Shown here in pieces: positions 46,880 through 59,514 of a stretch of 64,000 nt of DNA. The notes beneath the pieces were generated by a model. That model made no database searches and had not been told where the DNA came from. It saw only the letters and a program-made list of their open reading frames with translations. Position 1 is the first letter of the stretch; the number at the start of each line of letters is the position of its first letter. The DNA is from Monosporascus cannonballus (Eukaryota > Ascomycota > Sordariomycetes > Xylariales), in contig QJNS01000023.1 in the NCBI GenBank assembly GCA_004154925.1, positions 248,001-312,000 on the forward strand, read 5' to 3'. The position numbers were made by a program, and so were the translations under genes.

Positions 46880-49217
46880 TAAATACAAATATGTGATAAT
46901 ACTATATGGTCTTAGGATAATGGTAATATTTGTAATTTACGTCTTGTGTTTATGATATACTTACGTAAACTTTTTTATAGCAAAAAATAACGGTTATTAA
47001 GTTAAGTTGTATGTTATTAATTTTGTAAGCTAAATAACTGCTTTTTTTAACCTTTTTATATACCAAATTTTATATATACCAAAAGTAATTATCATAAAAA
47101 ATAAGGTAATTATTACCATAATTATCGTAATCTGTGCCGTAAAAAACCAGTAATTTTTTTGAGCAGTATATACGTTAATTAATATAATTACGAAATAGTT
47201 TACAAAATAAAGGATACCTGGCGTATTATATAATTAGTAAAAGCCATATAAAAGGAGTTAAAATATATTTATAAAAATAAATAATTAAGTAACCAAACGT
47301 AATTATTATTAAATGTTCGCCAAAACTAACTAATACCAATTATGCCGATCAAAAAGTAAATTTTTGCAATTGGGAGAAACGCCTTAATTAAAATAATTTT
47401 TTGTATAAGTTAACCAAATTCGGTCTGGTTTAATAAACCGGTTTGCTAAATAAAAATAAATATAACCGGGAAAAAGTAAAATCCAGCAAGAAGTATCTAA
47501 GATAAAATAGCTGCGATATAATTATATCTTATTAATATATTATTGATTTTAATTATTATATTATTATATTAAGATTTCATGGTATTTACGTACTTTTCCA
47601 ATTATGCGTAAGTATAAAAAAAGATTAATTAGTTTACCGAATGCTTTTATTAAGTAATTTTTGCGGAATAAGCTAACGTCTTTTTACTTTTGTTCTTTTT
47701 TTTATATGCTTAATATAACATATTTCTGGATATAAGATTTATATAAATATATTTTATATCTTATATTTTATTTTTTTTAAATTATATTCGTTTTTATTAC
47801 TATAAGATTTTAATAAATCTTATAATTAAGTTTTAATATTTTTAAAATTAAACATAAATTCCATATTTAATAAAATCTAAGCGCGCGTTTAATTAATAGT
47901 ATTAATTCGTTATTTAAGATATTAAATTTTGTTACCTTAATTGGGTTATTTTTATTATTATACGGTTTTAATAAGCCGAATATTAGCAGTTTAAAATTTT
48001 TAAATTTAAAAATAAATTCCATAACTTATTAAATTTAAGCGCGCGTTTAATTAAATAATATTAATTATTTATATTTTTTCGTAAATAATTATAAAATAAC
48101 TTATTTTAACGTTTTAAAACAAAAAGAAAATTCTAAATTAAATTTACTTTTCAATTTGAAATTCGACCAAATTTTTGCGGCGGCAGACCTTAATAAACAT
48201 ATTTTTTAAAGTTAAGGCCAATAACATAAAATTATTTTATTCGATCCAGAAATTGTGAAATAACAGGAAAAAAAATATAATAAAAAAAGTTTACGAATTT
48301 TTCTAATTTTTCGGAGCGAAAGTTTCTATTTTAGTCGAAAAAGACGGCGTGCTTTACTTATACTAATTATATGCCAACTTTCCGGCTGCTCTTATGGACC
48401 AATTATAGCTTTAAATAAGATAACGCTTAACGATTTTATTATAATCGCGGAAAAAATTAAACGGGATAATTGGCGGTTACGATCGCCGGGATTCCTTTTA
48501 AGCCTAGTAAAAAAGGATACTATCGGCGTTTCCCATCTGGAACCTAGTATAAATCCAGTTAATACGCCCTTATTACGACCCTAGGTATATACCTATTTTA
48601 ACATTCCGGCAAATTAAATAAAAATTGTACATATTTTTAGTTATATAGTAAATAAATAAAGAAAATTTTAAAACGATTTAATTCGAGCTATAATTTTTAC
48701 TAATTTAATTATTATTTTTTTAATCCTAACCAAGCTTAGTATGTAAATATTTTATGTTTAACAAAACGAATTACTTAAGGTTAAACGGTTAATTATTATT
48801 ATCCTATCTATATATAAAATAATAAGTAAAATAGGTAATTAAATATAAAGGTTTAATTATTTCGTAAAATCCTTACCTGATTTCATAATTTCCCATATTG
48901 TATTTGTACATAATTTAGAACTTTTAACGGATTCGTCGCCGCTATAATATACCCTTATTTTTTTTGCCCGAATTCTTATCAAAAAATCAATTAATTAAGG
49001 GCTAATTGGAAAACGATATTTTATATAAAAAATTATAATAACGGAAAATATTAAACCAAAAGCGGGCATATTTAAAGCTTCCGCATAAAATAAAGATGTT
49101 AAAAATTTATCGGGTAAAAAGTTGGCTTATACCAAATTATAGCGGGCTTAAAATTAAATTATGATATCAATAGGGGAACCCGGCTAAAAACGATTTATTT
49201 TATTTTTGAGCCGTTGG
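46880..49217. other. AT-rich repeat relic DNA, no identifiable element
   Basis: RIP-like composition. A short motif (TAAGCGCGCGTTTAATTAA) occurs near 47879 and 48029, pointing to a local duplication. No coding relic was recognised. Confidence 0.45.
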
Positions 49218-49222
49218 CGTTC

Positions 49223-49638
49223 TGTGACGGCTAGGCTAATTAACCAACTATTAAACCTAAGTCGACGGGTTTATGTTGGCAGGAATATCGTGGGATTCTA
49301 AGCAATGGATATAGTAACGTATTACGTCTCGTAATACCAAAGGCGTTTTGGGTAACGAATTATTATTGCAAGCTGATATTATCTAAATTATGGAAATAAC
49401 GAGCGTATATATCTTTATTTTGGCTTAAGGCGCTTTCCCTGGCTTAACGCCGTTTGTCAGTTAAGACCCCCTGAGCCCCCTTAAGCCCCCTCAAGGGTTT
49501 ACCTGGCTTAAAGCCATTAAGCCAATAAGATCCGTTAAGCCTTTTAAGCCCGTTACGTAACCTTTTGGCCTGGGTCGGAGCCATTTTCTTGACGGTCCCG
49601 ACCGTCTTAAGAAGGGCCAAAACCGTTAGGTTATAATA
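49223..49638 (-). repeat. 3' LTR of A2
   Basis: 416 bp. The half beyond about 49420 (AGACCCCCTGAGCCCCC...) is clearly less mutated than the first half. Confidence 0.93.
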
Positions 49639-49729
49639 CGATCTCCCCTTTTCTAGAATTTTTATCCCTAAAAATCAAATTATTTATTTATTGATTTTAA
49701 TAAGTAATTTTCCCCTTTTTATATTTATT

Positions 49730-50377
49730 ATGTCGGGTTATATCGAAAAACGTCGTTTTCGGAAACGTATTAATGCTTTAGTTTTTTCAGAACGTATTAA
49801 TCGTTTTGGTTTTACTATATTATTAAGTTTTTTATGTTCCCGTTATAAAACGGAAAACAAGGTATATAAGGCTTACCATAACTCGGGAAAATGCGCGCGT
49901 TATACCGAATACGGTAATCCCTGTAACTTATTTGGTCTTTCCGAACTGGAGCACCGAAAATTTGTCGTAAAAGAAAATCGTTTAAAATTAGAAAAACGTA
50001 TGGCGGAAAAGGAATTGCTTAAGGTTTAGCAGCACTTAAACGAATTATTTAATCGCCTAAGTCGCTTGCGAAAACAGAAAAAATTTCTTCGTGCCCGTAA
50101 TATCGAAATGTTTCGTTACGGCGTTCAAGGTGCGAAGGCCATAGAGGAATTCGAACGTTTGGAAAAAGAACAGGAATAATTGGAGGCTGCCGTCATAACT
50201 ATTACGTTAGCGCAGGCCGTAGCCGACTGGCCCGATATCCCGGCTACTAATTAATCGGCCGTTAATTAGGACGCGCCCGTTATTATTAGTAAAAATTTTT
50301 TAATAAGCGTTAAACGCCAGTAAGGTTTTTAGCAGGCTCCCAGGTATTTTCGGAATTTAAATGCTTTTTCCATTTAA
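49730..50377 (+). pseudogene. antisense Zn2Cys6-like accessory ORF of element A2
   Basis: ATG 49730 (MSGYIEKRRFRKRINAL) opens a basic N-terminus. It is followed by C-x2-Y-x6-Y-x8-C-x2-Y-x6-C (C.RYKTENKVY...KCARYTEYGNPC), the exact Zn(II)2Cys6 spacing with three Cys codons changed to Tyr. A helical, charged stretch follows (EHRKFVVKENRLKLEKRMAE). The first stop is TAG at 50027; reading through it gives LRKQKKFLRARN, EEFERLEKEQE and ADWPDIPATN up to the final TAA at 50375, about 215 codons. All extra stops are TAA/TAG that fit CAA/CAG. It lies 91 bp inside the 3' LTR, opposite in direction to gag-pol. It is probably a small DNA-binding-type protein of the element; function unknown. Confidence 0.7.
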
Positions 50378-51904
50378 TTAGGTATTAGGTAAATTTATTT
50401 TATTTCCGTATATCGAAAATTTTTTTTATTTTATATATTTATTCGTTTTTTATCTTTACGTTATTTTATGCCGTATGCATTTTGATTGTATTTGTTGTTA
50501 ATTTGAATAAAGAAACATAAAAAATTGGATGGAGTTTAATTTTTAATGGAAATTCTAATTAATAGTTATTTTCTGAAATTTTCTTAACAATTTTGTATGG
50601 ACCGATATATTTGAAATCGAGTTTTTTGCTGGGTCTTTTTGTTTAAATATTTTTGGTAACGAAATAAACTATTTTTCCCTTTTCGAAAGTTAATCCTTTT
50701 AATTTTTTCTGGTTATAATGTTTACTTATTTAATTCCGTACGAATTTTAATTCTGTTTTTATTTCCTAATGTAATTATCGTAATTATTCTAACGTAAAAA
50801 TTATTTTGACATTAACTGGACCGTCGTTACGCGTTTTTTTGTAAACTTTTGAAATAAAGCCAAAATTCGCGTTAATTAATATTATCTTAATATTTTCGTA
50901 ATAACTGGTATTATAAGCTAATTAAATAATAAGTAATTTTTTAACTTAATTATTTTGTTTGTAATTGATATAATATTGCAAATATATTTCCAATATTTGG
51001 TTTAACCGTTTTATTTATTTATCCGTTTAAAGTTTAAATATATTAAATAACTTATAATTTAGGCCAATTTATATTATAAGGCTTTACCAAAATTTCGAAA
51101 TAAACATTATTCTTTTATTTAAAATGATTTTATGTAATAACCCCTATATGTTAAAAATATGTCTGAAAAAAATATATATTATTTGCTCGGCGTCCGTATC
51201 CTTATAATAAGGTAAAAAATAAAAAAACTTTGTAAACCGGTCGACGATAACGAAAATGCTATCGTAATATATTCTTATTATTGGATTTTCGGATAAAGGA
51301 AATTTAATAATAAAATCCATAATAATTAAATCCTAAGGTTTTTTTAAAACTAATAATGGTTATAATTTTCCGTAAAGTTTATATCGTTATGCCTTGGTCT
51401 TATTATAAAGATTATATTATCGTCGTACTTTTTAAACCATTATTTTTATTTTAAGAAAAAAATATATATATTAAAATCGTTTTAAGGTTTTGTAAATCCC
51501 TAAATATCCGTATAACTAATATTTATATATTTGGCGTATTAGGTTTATTCGATATTTTTCTGGAACTTATAACTTTTTTGATTTTTTATCTTTTGGTAAA
51601 TTATCGTTATATTTTTTAATTTTTTAATATATATTATATGGTATAATTCGTATTATTTTAATTTGTCGTAAACGTAAATATCCTTTTGATATAATGTCGA
51701 AAATTATATAATTAATTTTAATTAATTTTTTTTCAAAATTTGGTCGTTTATTTAAAATGTTTGTTTTATTATTTTCCGATCTTTTCTTATAGATAATAAT
51801 AAAATCAAAGTTCGCCAATTTCTTTACGTATTATAATTATCATTTTATAAATTCCTTGGTCGTAATAAAACGAATAAGATTTTAATAATTTATATAAATT
51901 TTAA

Positions 51905-52570
51905 CTTGGTATAAGTTTCCCTTTAGGAAATACCTAAATTTTCGAAATGCCATAATAATGGCCATAAATTTTTTATCTGGAATACCGTAATTAAGTTCGG
52001 CTTCTTTTAATTTATATAAAAAAAATACAATAAGGTATAATTTGCCTTAATTATTTCGTTATCCGATTATTACGTTTAACGCGTAATCCGAAATATCGGT
52101 TTTTAGTTCGACGGGGCGACTTAAATTATATATAATTAATACTAATTCGTTAATAATCGCATTCTTGATTTTCTGGAATACCTTTTCCGTTTCGGACGTT
52201 TATCTAAACTTTTTTTCTTTTTTAATAAGGTTAATTAGGGGTATAACAATTTTGTTAAAGTTTCGAATAAACTTTTTATAATAGTTAACGAATCCAAAAA
52301 ATACCTATACCTTTTTAATTATCGTTAACGTTTATTATTTTGTAATTATAGCGATTTTCTTAGGGTTTATCCGGATGTATCCCGGGGTAATAATATGTCC
52401 CAGATATTCCATTTTTTAATTATAGAATTAACTTTTTTTTATATTAATTAATAACTTTGCATTTTATAAAATTTGAAAAACTTTATAAACGTATTTTGCG
52501 TATACTTTTTCCGTTTTTAAGAAAATAAAAATATTATCGAAGTAGCATATAACAAAAACGTCGAGGTATT
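51905..52570 (-). pseudogene. reverse transcriptase-RNase H relic of A2
   Basis: The minus strand reads VFVICYFDNIFIFLKN (RT YLDD box, last Asp to Asn). It then reads FFGFVNYYKKFIRNFNKIVI, PLINLIKKEKKF, ELKTDISDYALNVIIG and KLKEAELNYGIPDKKFMAI, the standard order from RT thumb to RNase H of Ty3/gypsy. Only about five in-frame stops interrupt roughly 135 codons. Confidence 0.9.
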
Positions 52571-55089
52571 CTTATAATATATAATTTATTATCCGTTAAA
52601 AGGTTATTAGTACGTTCGTAAATCCTATTAACGTAATTAAATATTTAAATAATCCATATTTCGTTTTAAATATTATTTTTTATTCGTATTTTTTTTAATT
52701 CTGATAAAATTATATTTATTTTTAAAATCGAATATTATAAATTATTTAGTTCCATAAAATCGGTTTTTTATTTTTGTAATTAGGGGCAATAACGTTCGGT
52801 TTTTAATAATAATATCGTTTAGTTGCCGATAATTAACTATAAGTCGTAATTTTTTATTTTTCTTAGGTACGAAAAATATAAGGTATCCTATTAGTAACTT
52901 TAAAAGTCGAATTTATTTTTTCTGTAACCGATTTTCCAGGTATTCCCAAAGAACGTATAATTCGTTTCCGTTAAAGTTGTAAATAAGGTAAAACTTCGTT
53001 AAAAAACCTTTTTTAAGGATAATTTCGTAATTTTATTTGCTATATTTTAATAACTTTATATCCAGCTTTTTTTTAAAAAGCTACTTATATTTGTAATATT
53101 ATAATAATATATTAATTAAATCTTTTAATTTTTAAAACTATTATTTTAAATCGTTATTTAATTATCGTAACTTTGTTTTAATAATAATAATAATACGTCG
53201 TATTTTTCTTTAATGCCTATTCTTTTTTTTATATCTTATCCCTTTAGGTAATAAAGTATTTATCGTATTTTTATGTTTATATTCGTCGTTATTTTCGATC
53301 GAATATTAAGATTTTAATTTTTTTTTGTTTATTAAAGGAAAGTAAAAAAAATTTTACCTGGCCAATTCCTTCATTAATTATAACTCCGTACTAACGTATC
53401 TATAGTAATCTTAAAATTATATCGTAATTCTTAAATAAAATAATATCGAAATTAATTATTTAGTATCGTTTTTGAACAAAGATTTCGAAATAATTAATTT
53501 CGCGTAAAATCTTCCCGTTATCGTAGGCGAAATCCTGATTTTCGGCATTCGTCGCGATATAAGGTTTTAACTTATATCTTTATAATAATCTGAATTCGTT
53601 AATCATATCCGGTACGATATAATTTCCGTATATAGTTCCGCAGTCCATTATTATGGTATACCAATATATTCCGATTCGTATATTTAAAGTAATAAAATTA
53701 TTAATAGCTCTTATTATCGCATTTAAAGCCCTTTTTGGGAATATCTTTTAATTCCTTTAGGTTTCGTTATTTTGCAGCTTTTTTATAGGCAACTTTCTTT
53801 TTTTAATTTCTGTTCGAATTTGTTAAGCTTTATTTATGATTCTTTATATAATATGTTAAATTGTTATATTTATCGTTTTTATCGGCGTACTATTTTTTCG
53901 AACCGTATTAGCTGCTTTTGGTTCTATTACAGTTCCTTTCCTTATTAAGTAAATTACTCCTTAATATAACGTATAATTTCTTATTAAGCCTTATTTTTTT
54001 CCTACTAAAAATCTCGTATAAATCGTTAAATTTTTTCCTTTAAGGCTTATCGTTTATCGGGATTTATAGTAAATATTAATTAAAAATGGAAATCCATAAT
54101 AATTTTTTAATAATACTTTTCCATAATATACTAAATTAACTCCTTTTCCGTCTAGTAATTATATTACTTATAATAACAAAAAAAGTTTTTCTGCGGATAT
54201 TATTTTCCTTTAAACCAGCTTTCTGTTACTGCCAGCTAAAGAAAATCGTTTTTAAAAGTTATAAATCGAAAATGCTAATATTATTATTTATCGTTCTTAT
54301 TTTCTCTTATTTTATTAGGAAAATCGAATCCTTCATAATATATACAGGTAATTTTACTATGAATATATTATTTCCATTTTTCGTAAACAAGGCAGTTTTA
54401 TTATTTGCAATAAATGGCATATATCTTACCATATTAATTAAGGGTTTTAAGGCAAACTTTCTCCGTCCAACCTTAATATTCCTTTAACCATCCTTTGAAA
54501 ATATTTTATCGTTCCTTAATTATTTGTTAAATCAGGTTCCTGGTTTTTTACATTCCTTATTATATTTCTTACTATGGGGGGCCTAATATGTATTTAAGCC
54601 GAATTATGTTAATAGGTTTACTTTTTTTTTTTTTTGATTTTCCTTAAATTATTTTTCGGATATAAACTTTTAATTATTTTTTCGTAACTTTTTGGGCAAA
54701 AAGCATTTATAAACCTTATGCCCCTTTTTTCCGCAATTATAATATTCGATTTAACTTTAGTTTTTTTTATAAATAACTCCCAATTCCATAAGGCCTAATT
54801 TAATATTATAAAAAGTATTATTACGTCGAAAAATATTAATATTAACCGTATATTAAAGTTTATTATCGTTTTTTCTTTTGGTATTTTTAATACGTTAGGC
54901 ATATTATTAATTATTAATTTTAATTACTATGGCGATATAATCCAATAAATAATCAGGCCGGTTAAATTTAAAAAATTTTTCTTATACTTTTTTCTTTAGG
55001 CTATCGAAAAATTTAGTTATTAATACTTTTTATCCTTAATTCAACTTAAATACTAATTAAACTAATACGCTGCCGTACTTAGATACCGA

Positions 55090-55665
55090 TCTTTTCTGTC
55101 GTAATTATTAAATCTATATCTTGGCCTTTATTTTTTCGTTTATTATTCCGAAAACCTTTATTAATATTTATTCGAATTATTCGTAATTATTATATACCCG
55201 CATTATTTCCGGGTTACGTTTTTCGACTAACAAAATAACATATTCTTTTATAACCGGCTTAAACCAAATAACCGCGTTTCCGGTAAATCGTCCAACCGCG
55301 AACTTAATTCGTATAATAAACGTAACGAATCAAATAAGAAAATACCCGAAATACGTTCGGTATTAAGTTAAGAACAATTATAATTTGGTCGAAATTCCAT
55401 CAAAGGATTTTGGCTTAAGGGGTTTAAGGACCTTTCCTGGTTCCTTAGTAAAATTTAGCTAAATAATCTGGCTCGGCCGAAAAAGCTTTTTAATTTCGGG
55501 GACCTTTCCTTTTTCCTTAAATTTTTTATGGGCAACTTGGAAAAACATAATAAAATTATTTTTGTCTTATTTAAGCTGGATAATACGTTTATTTATAACA
55601 TCCAGGCGTCAAAGAACTTCCTTTCGAAAAAAGCAAAACTGCTCCTTTTCTTTTTCGGATTCCAT
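55090..55665 (-). pseudogene. gag relic of A2
   Basis: The minus-strand ATG at 55665 gives MESEKEKEQFCFFRKEVL, then KPLKPKSFDGISTKL, FLT, YRTYFGYF, RFTGNAVIWFKPVIKEYV. The FDG...FL.QY..YF......R...A...L.GNA..W pattern is that of Ty3/gypsy Gag. It starts 120 bp inside the 5' LTR, as expected. Confidence 0.82.
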
Positions 55666-55784
55666 TTTAGTATTAAAGTCCTTAAGGACCTGGTAAATAG
55701 GTTATTTGGGTTACTTGCTAATAAACATAATGTCGGCGGTATTGCTCAAAATTTAACGGTATTACTAAATAAAAATTTGCAACG

Positions 55785-56200
55785 TATAACGGCTAAATTA
55801 ATTAACTAATTATTAAACTTAAGTCGACGGGTTTATATTAATAAAAATATTATAGGATTTTAAGTAATAAATATAATAACGTATTACGTTTCGTAATACC
55901 AAAAACGTTTTGGGTAACGAATTATTATTATAAATTAATGTTATCTAAATTATAAAAATAACGAACGTATATATCTTTATTTTGGTTCAAGGCGCCTTCC
56001 CTGGCTTAACGCCGTTTGTCAGTTAAGACCCCCTAAGCCCCCTTAAGCCCCCTCGAAGGCTTACCTGGCTTAAAGCCATTAAGCCAATAAGATCCGTTAA
56101 GCCCTTTGAGCCCGTCACGTGACCTCTTGGCCTAGGTCGGAGCCACTTTCTTGACGGTCCCGACCGTCTCAAGAAGGGCCAAGACCGTTAGGTCATAACA
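55785..56200 (-). repeat. 5' LTR of A2
   Basis: 416 bp, paired with 49223-49638. Nearly all differences are transitions concentrated in the first 190 bp. Confidence 0.93.
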
Positions 56201-56205
56201 CGTTC

Positions 56206-57200
56206 TGTATAAATTTTTTCCTATGTCGTTGGTGATAATATCTTCTGGAGGTAAGGGGAGAATTTGATATAATAGTCGTTATTTCCCGTAATTTGACGAT
56301 AATCCTGGTTATATAAAAGTAATTTTGGTTGATTAATACGGAATTTTTTTATTCGGAACGTTAAATATTTACTAAACCTGATTTTTCCGTTCTTTATACG
56401 GATGTATTGCAGCTTTGGTATATAATAAATATAATTTTTTATAATGGCATTTTTGCAAAAAATTATAATAATAAAAAATAGGCCTATTCCGTTATTATTA
56501 ATAAAGTTAAAATACTTACTTAAGGAAGTACGGAGTGCAATTCGGAAGGATTTTAGGAATACGGATATTAATTCGGCATTTTTTAAATCCCCCTTAAGAT
56601 ATAGCATATGGATCCTAGCGGTTAAAGGTTTAAAACGGAAAGGATTTGTATTTATAAATCCGCAGAATATATAATAAGTAAATTTAAAAATTAATTTAAA
56701 AGATTATGGCGTATTCCGGCAGTAAAGATAGAAATAAGAATTATATAATCGATGGCCATAAGCAAATACATTCGACGGTACTTCTGAAAGGTATAAAAAA
56801 CAAAATATACTATATTTAATTTTCTCGGTTAATAAGCAGATTTTTCTGAAAATAATTCGGTATTAAATATATTCGAATATCCGGTTTCGATAAGGATTAA
56901 GTTAATAAACAAACTTGGTAAAATATTGCTTAATACTGGCAAAAAAATTTAGAACTTTATTTATAATTTGAACTTTTACCAGGATTTGGTAATAAAACTT
57001 TTTAAATACGTCCTAGAAAAAAAACCTTAATTAATTAATTTTGGTAATTTAAACGCTATAATTAGAAAATATTTACAAAATTATCCAGAAAAAGTATTTA
57101 AGGTTAATATAATAGTTATTAATAAATATATAGGATTATGTAATTTCGAACGTTTTATAATATAGGTTAAAAGTTAATTAATTTGGAAACTTAATTACGT
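56206..57200. other. AT-rich DNA with overlapping open frames on both strands
   Basis: Frames at 56221-56607 (-, 128 residues) and 56444-56674 (+) overlap. The minus frame has basic Tyr-rich sequence (YLTFRIKKFRINQPKLLLYN) and may belong to the same unknown relic as 57220-58080. No family recognised. Confidence 0.3.
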
Positions 57201-57219
57201 AAAAATAAGTTTGGAAAAT

Positions 57220-58080
57220 CAAAATATTCGTAATAGGTCGAATAATTCCTTAAATCTATATAAGAAATAATTATAAGCTGCTTAATATAATACCTTTAAT
57301 TATAAATTATAATAAGGCAGTTAAAACTGATTTTTAAGGTTCCGTTATGTAATAAAAATAAAATTTATTAAAACGTATTAGTTTTACGGGTCTAATAATA
57401 CCCGGATCTTAGTAAAATAATTTCATTACGTTTTTTCTGTAATACTAAAATTATATTCCCAATAAACGTTATATTTGGAAAAAATTATAATAATTAGGTC
57501 TTATTTGGTTTTTTTAATAAGGTATTATCGTATTTTGTTTTTTTCGTAATAAAAACTATTATTAACGGCCGATAATAAAATAAATTTAAAAATATTTAAT
57601 GGACTTAATTAATTAATTCAATTAAAATCGCGCTTATTTTATTATGTTTTTCCGTAATAAAATAAATTATAGAACTTAAAAATATTAAAATTCGAAAATA
57701 AAAATGGCCGATAATCGTTATTAAAGGTACCGCTTTGGTACCTTTAATATGATATAAGCGTATATCGTTTGAAATAAGACCTGATTTAATTTTAAAAATA
57801 TGACTTTTTAGGTACAAATTATAATCGATTAAAATGGATAATTTTTTCTGCGTTATACGAAGCTGGTAATAAGGGCAGAAATATGTTTTAATATATTTCG
57901 TTCCCTTTATAAATGTAATAATTTGGGTTTCCGTTAGGGGATATTCGTCGAAAAACCTATACGTATCCGAGGTTTCCTTAAGAATAGGATTTTCGAGGCC
58001 AATGGCCCCTTTGTAAATATTTAGCTAAAGCGTATTAGGCATTTAGGTTGTTATAATAAAGGTTATTAGTTAAAGGTTTT
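57220..58080 (-). pseudogene. RIP-broken coding relic of unknown family
   Basis: On the minus strand one frame runs from about 58045 to 57605 with few interruptions: YKGAIGLENPILKETSDTYR, FFDEYPLTETQIITFIKGTK, YFCPYYQLRITQKKLSILI, GLISNDIRLYHIKGTKAVPL, YFITEKHNKISAILIEL. It can be followed less well to about 57220. CPYY probably derives from CPYC. It looks like a genuine former protein of about 250 residues or more. I do not recognise it; a transposon origin is inferred from the surroundings. Confidence 0.45.
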
Positions 58081-59514
58081 TTTTTAAAAAAGGGAGGGAA
58101 ATATTAATAATATAAAAATAATCGAGCTAATATTTTAAAAGAAATAGCTATTTGTGATCGTTAATTAATCGGGAAGTACGATTTAAGTATGTTTTTTATT
58201 AATTTCTTTTTTTTTATAAAATTTTTTTTTTTAATTTCTGTTCCAGTTAAAACATTACGTATATATATATAATCTACTGTAATATTATGCATTATTCTTG
58301 AATATAATACAAATTAAAACGGTTTTATTAATAGTATGTCAGCATAGTGATAAAAATGCAAAAATCTGGCGTAATATTTTTGATAGATTTTAATTAGGAA
58401 AGGACTAAATTAGTCCGCGGGTTATCGCCTTTATATACATAATTAGGTGATTAAAGGATATTCTTTAGGTAATACCTTGCAGTTTATACCTATTAACCAA
58501 AAACACCTAAAAGTATTAATACGTTTATAAATTATATGGAATAAGGGGGTTATATTTTCGGGATTTTTATTTTAATATATAAATAATAAATAAACTATAT
58601 ATATTAAGGGCTTTGCCCGGAGGAATGTTGGCGGTTTAATTTACTCAATCCATATTTTTTAAATGCCATATAAGATCTTTATATACTTAGTATATTTTAG
58701 ATATTACCTTAGAAGCATATATTTTAGGGCAATATTTAAATATGTGATAAAGCTTTCGCTAAGCTTTTTATTTTGTAATCCTGGGTTTTCGAGATTTTTA
58801 ATTTTCGTAATTATTATTTTTCGTTTTCCATAATCCCCGATTTCGTATTAAATCGTTACTGGACGGGTAATTCGGAAATAATGTGTAAAAGGGATATGGC
58901 GTAAAAGGGCGGTATATTAATTGGTTAAATTATAAAATAAACGGTTTTGGCTTATGATAGGCGAAAAAACGAAGTTAATTATAATTATCGACGGAATATA
59001 TAACGGAAATTTGATAAACTTTTTATATTACAAATAATTAAGATAATTTTGGGCTAATAAAATTTATATATTTTTTTTCGATTAAAGGCATAAAATAAGT
59101 ATTTGGTATAAGTAATTTTAAATCCTATTTTCTAAATTTATTTTAAATGTATTTTTTTTGAAAAGGTTAAGGCCGGAGGCGTTTAATTTTGGAATTAAGC
59201 GCGCGGCAATATATATCCATTTTTAATAATTTACTGAAAAGTTGTGGGTATATAGTCGAAAAAGTGGCCGTTAGCCGCAGAGTAACGGCTGCACCCAGTA
59301 CCGCTGCGCCAAAGGCAAAAAAGCTAACGATCGTATTAGCAGCAATTAACTAGGTGCTTAAAGCTGTTTGGAAACAACCTTAGGGGTAACCAGGCCGTAA
59401 TACAAAGTATACGAAATGTTCTCCATAGATATACATAAAAGAGCGTAAATAATGTATATTACTGCCCTAATTAAAAATTGCGCTTAATAAAGCGCAAGTC
59501 ATTTTATGGTTAAT
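58081..59514. other. AT-rich relic DNA
   Basis: No coding relic recognised. A small GC-richer patch at about 59160-59400 (TTAGCCGCAGAGTAACGGCTGCACC and following, read in parts) precedes the minisatellite. Confidence 0.4.

Larger units (their letters stand above)
49223..56200 (-). mobile_element. complete Ty3/gypsy family-A element, copy A2
   Basis: LTRs of exactly 416 bp lie at 49223-49638 and 55785-56200, with ends TGTGACGG...CATAACA. The target duplication CGTTC is at 49218-49222 and 56201-56205. Length is 6978 bp. Gag-pol relics read on the minus strand: gag from about 55665, reverse transcriptase with YFDNIFIF near 52540, and RNase H down to about 51905. An additional plus-strand frame (49730-50377) lies beside the 3' LTR. 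RIP stops throughout make it inactive. Confidence 0.93.

Noticed and set aside
49691..50029. Initial idea that the 49730 ORF is the gag of a plus-strand retroelement
   Set aside because: Recognisable Gag, RT and RNase H are all on the minus strand and gag lies at the other end, so this ORF is an antisense accessory frame.
55528..55809. 93-residue plus-strand frame near the A2 5' LTR
   Set aside because: It is antisense to the gag relic, runs into the LTR and has no Zn2Cys6 or other motif.
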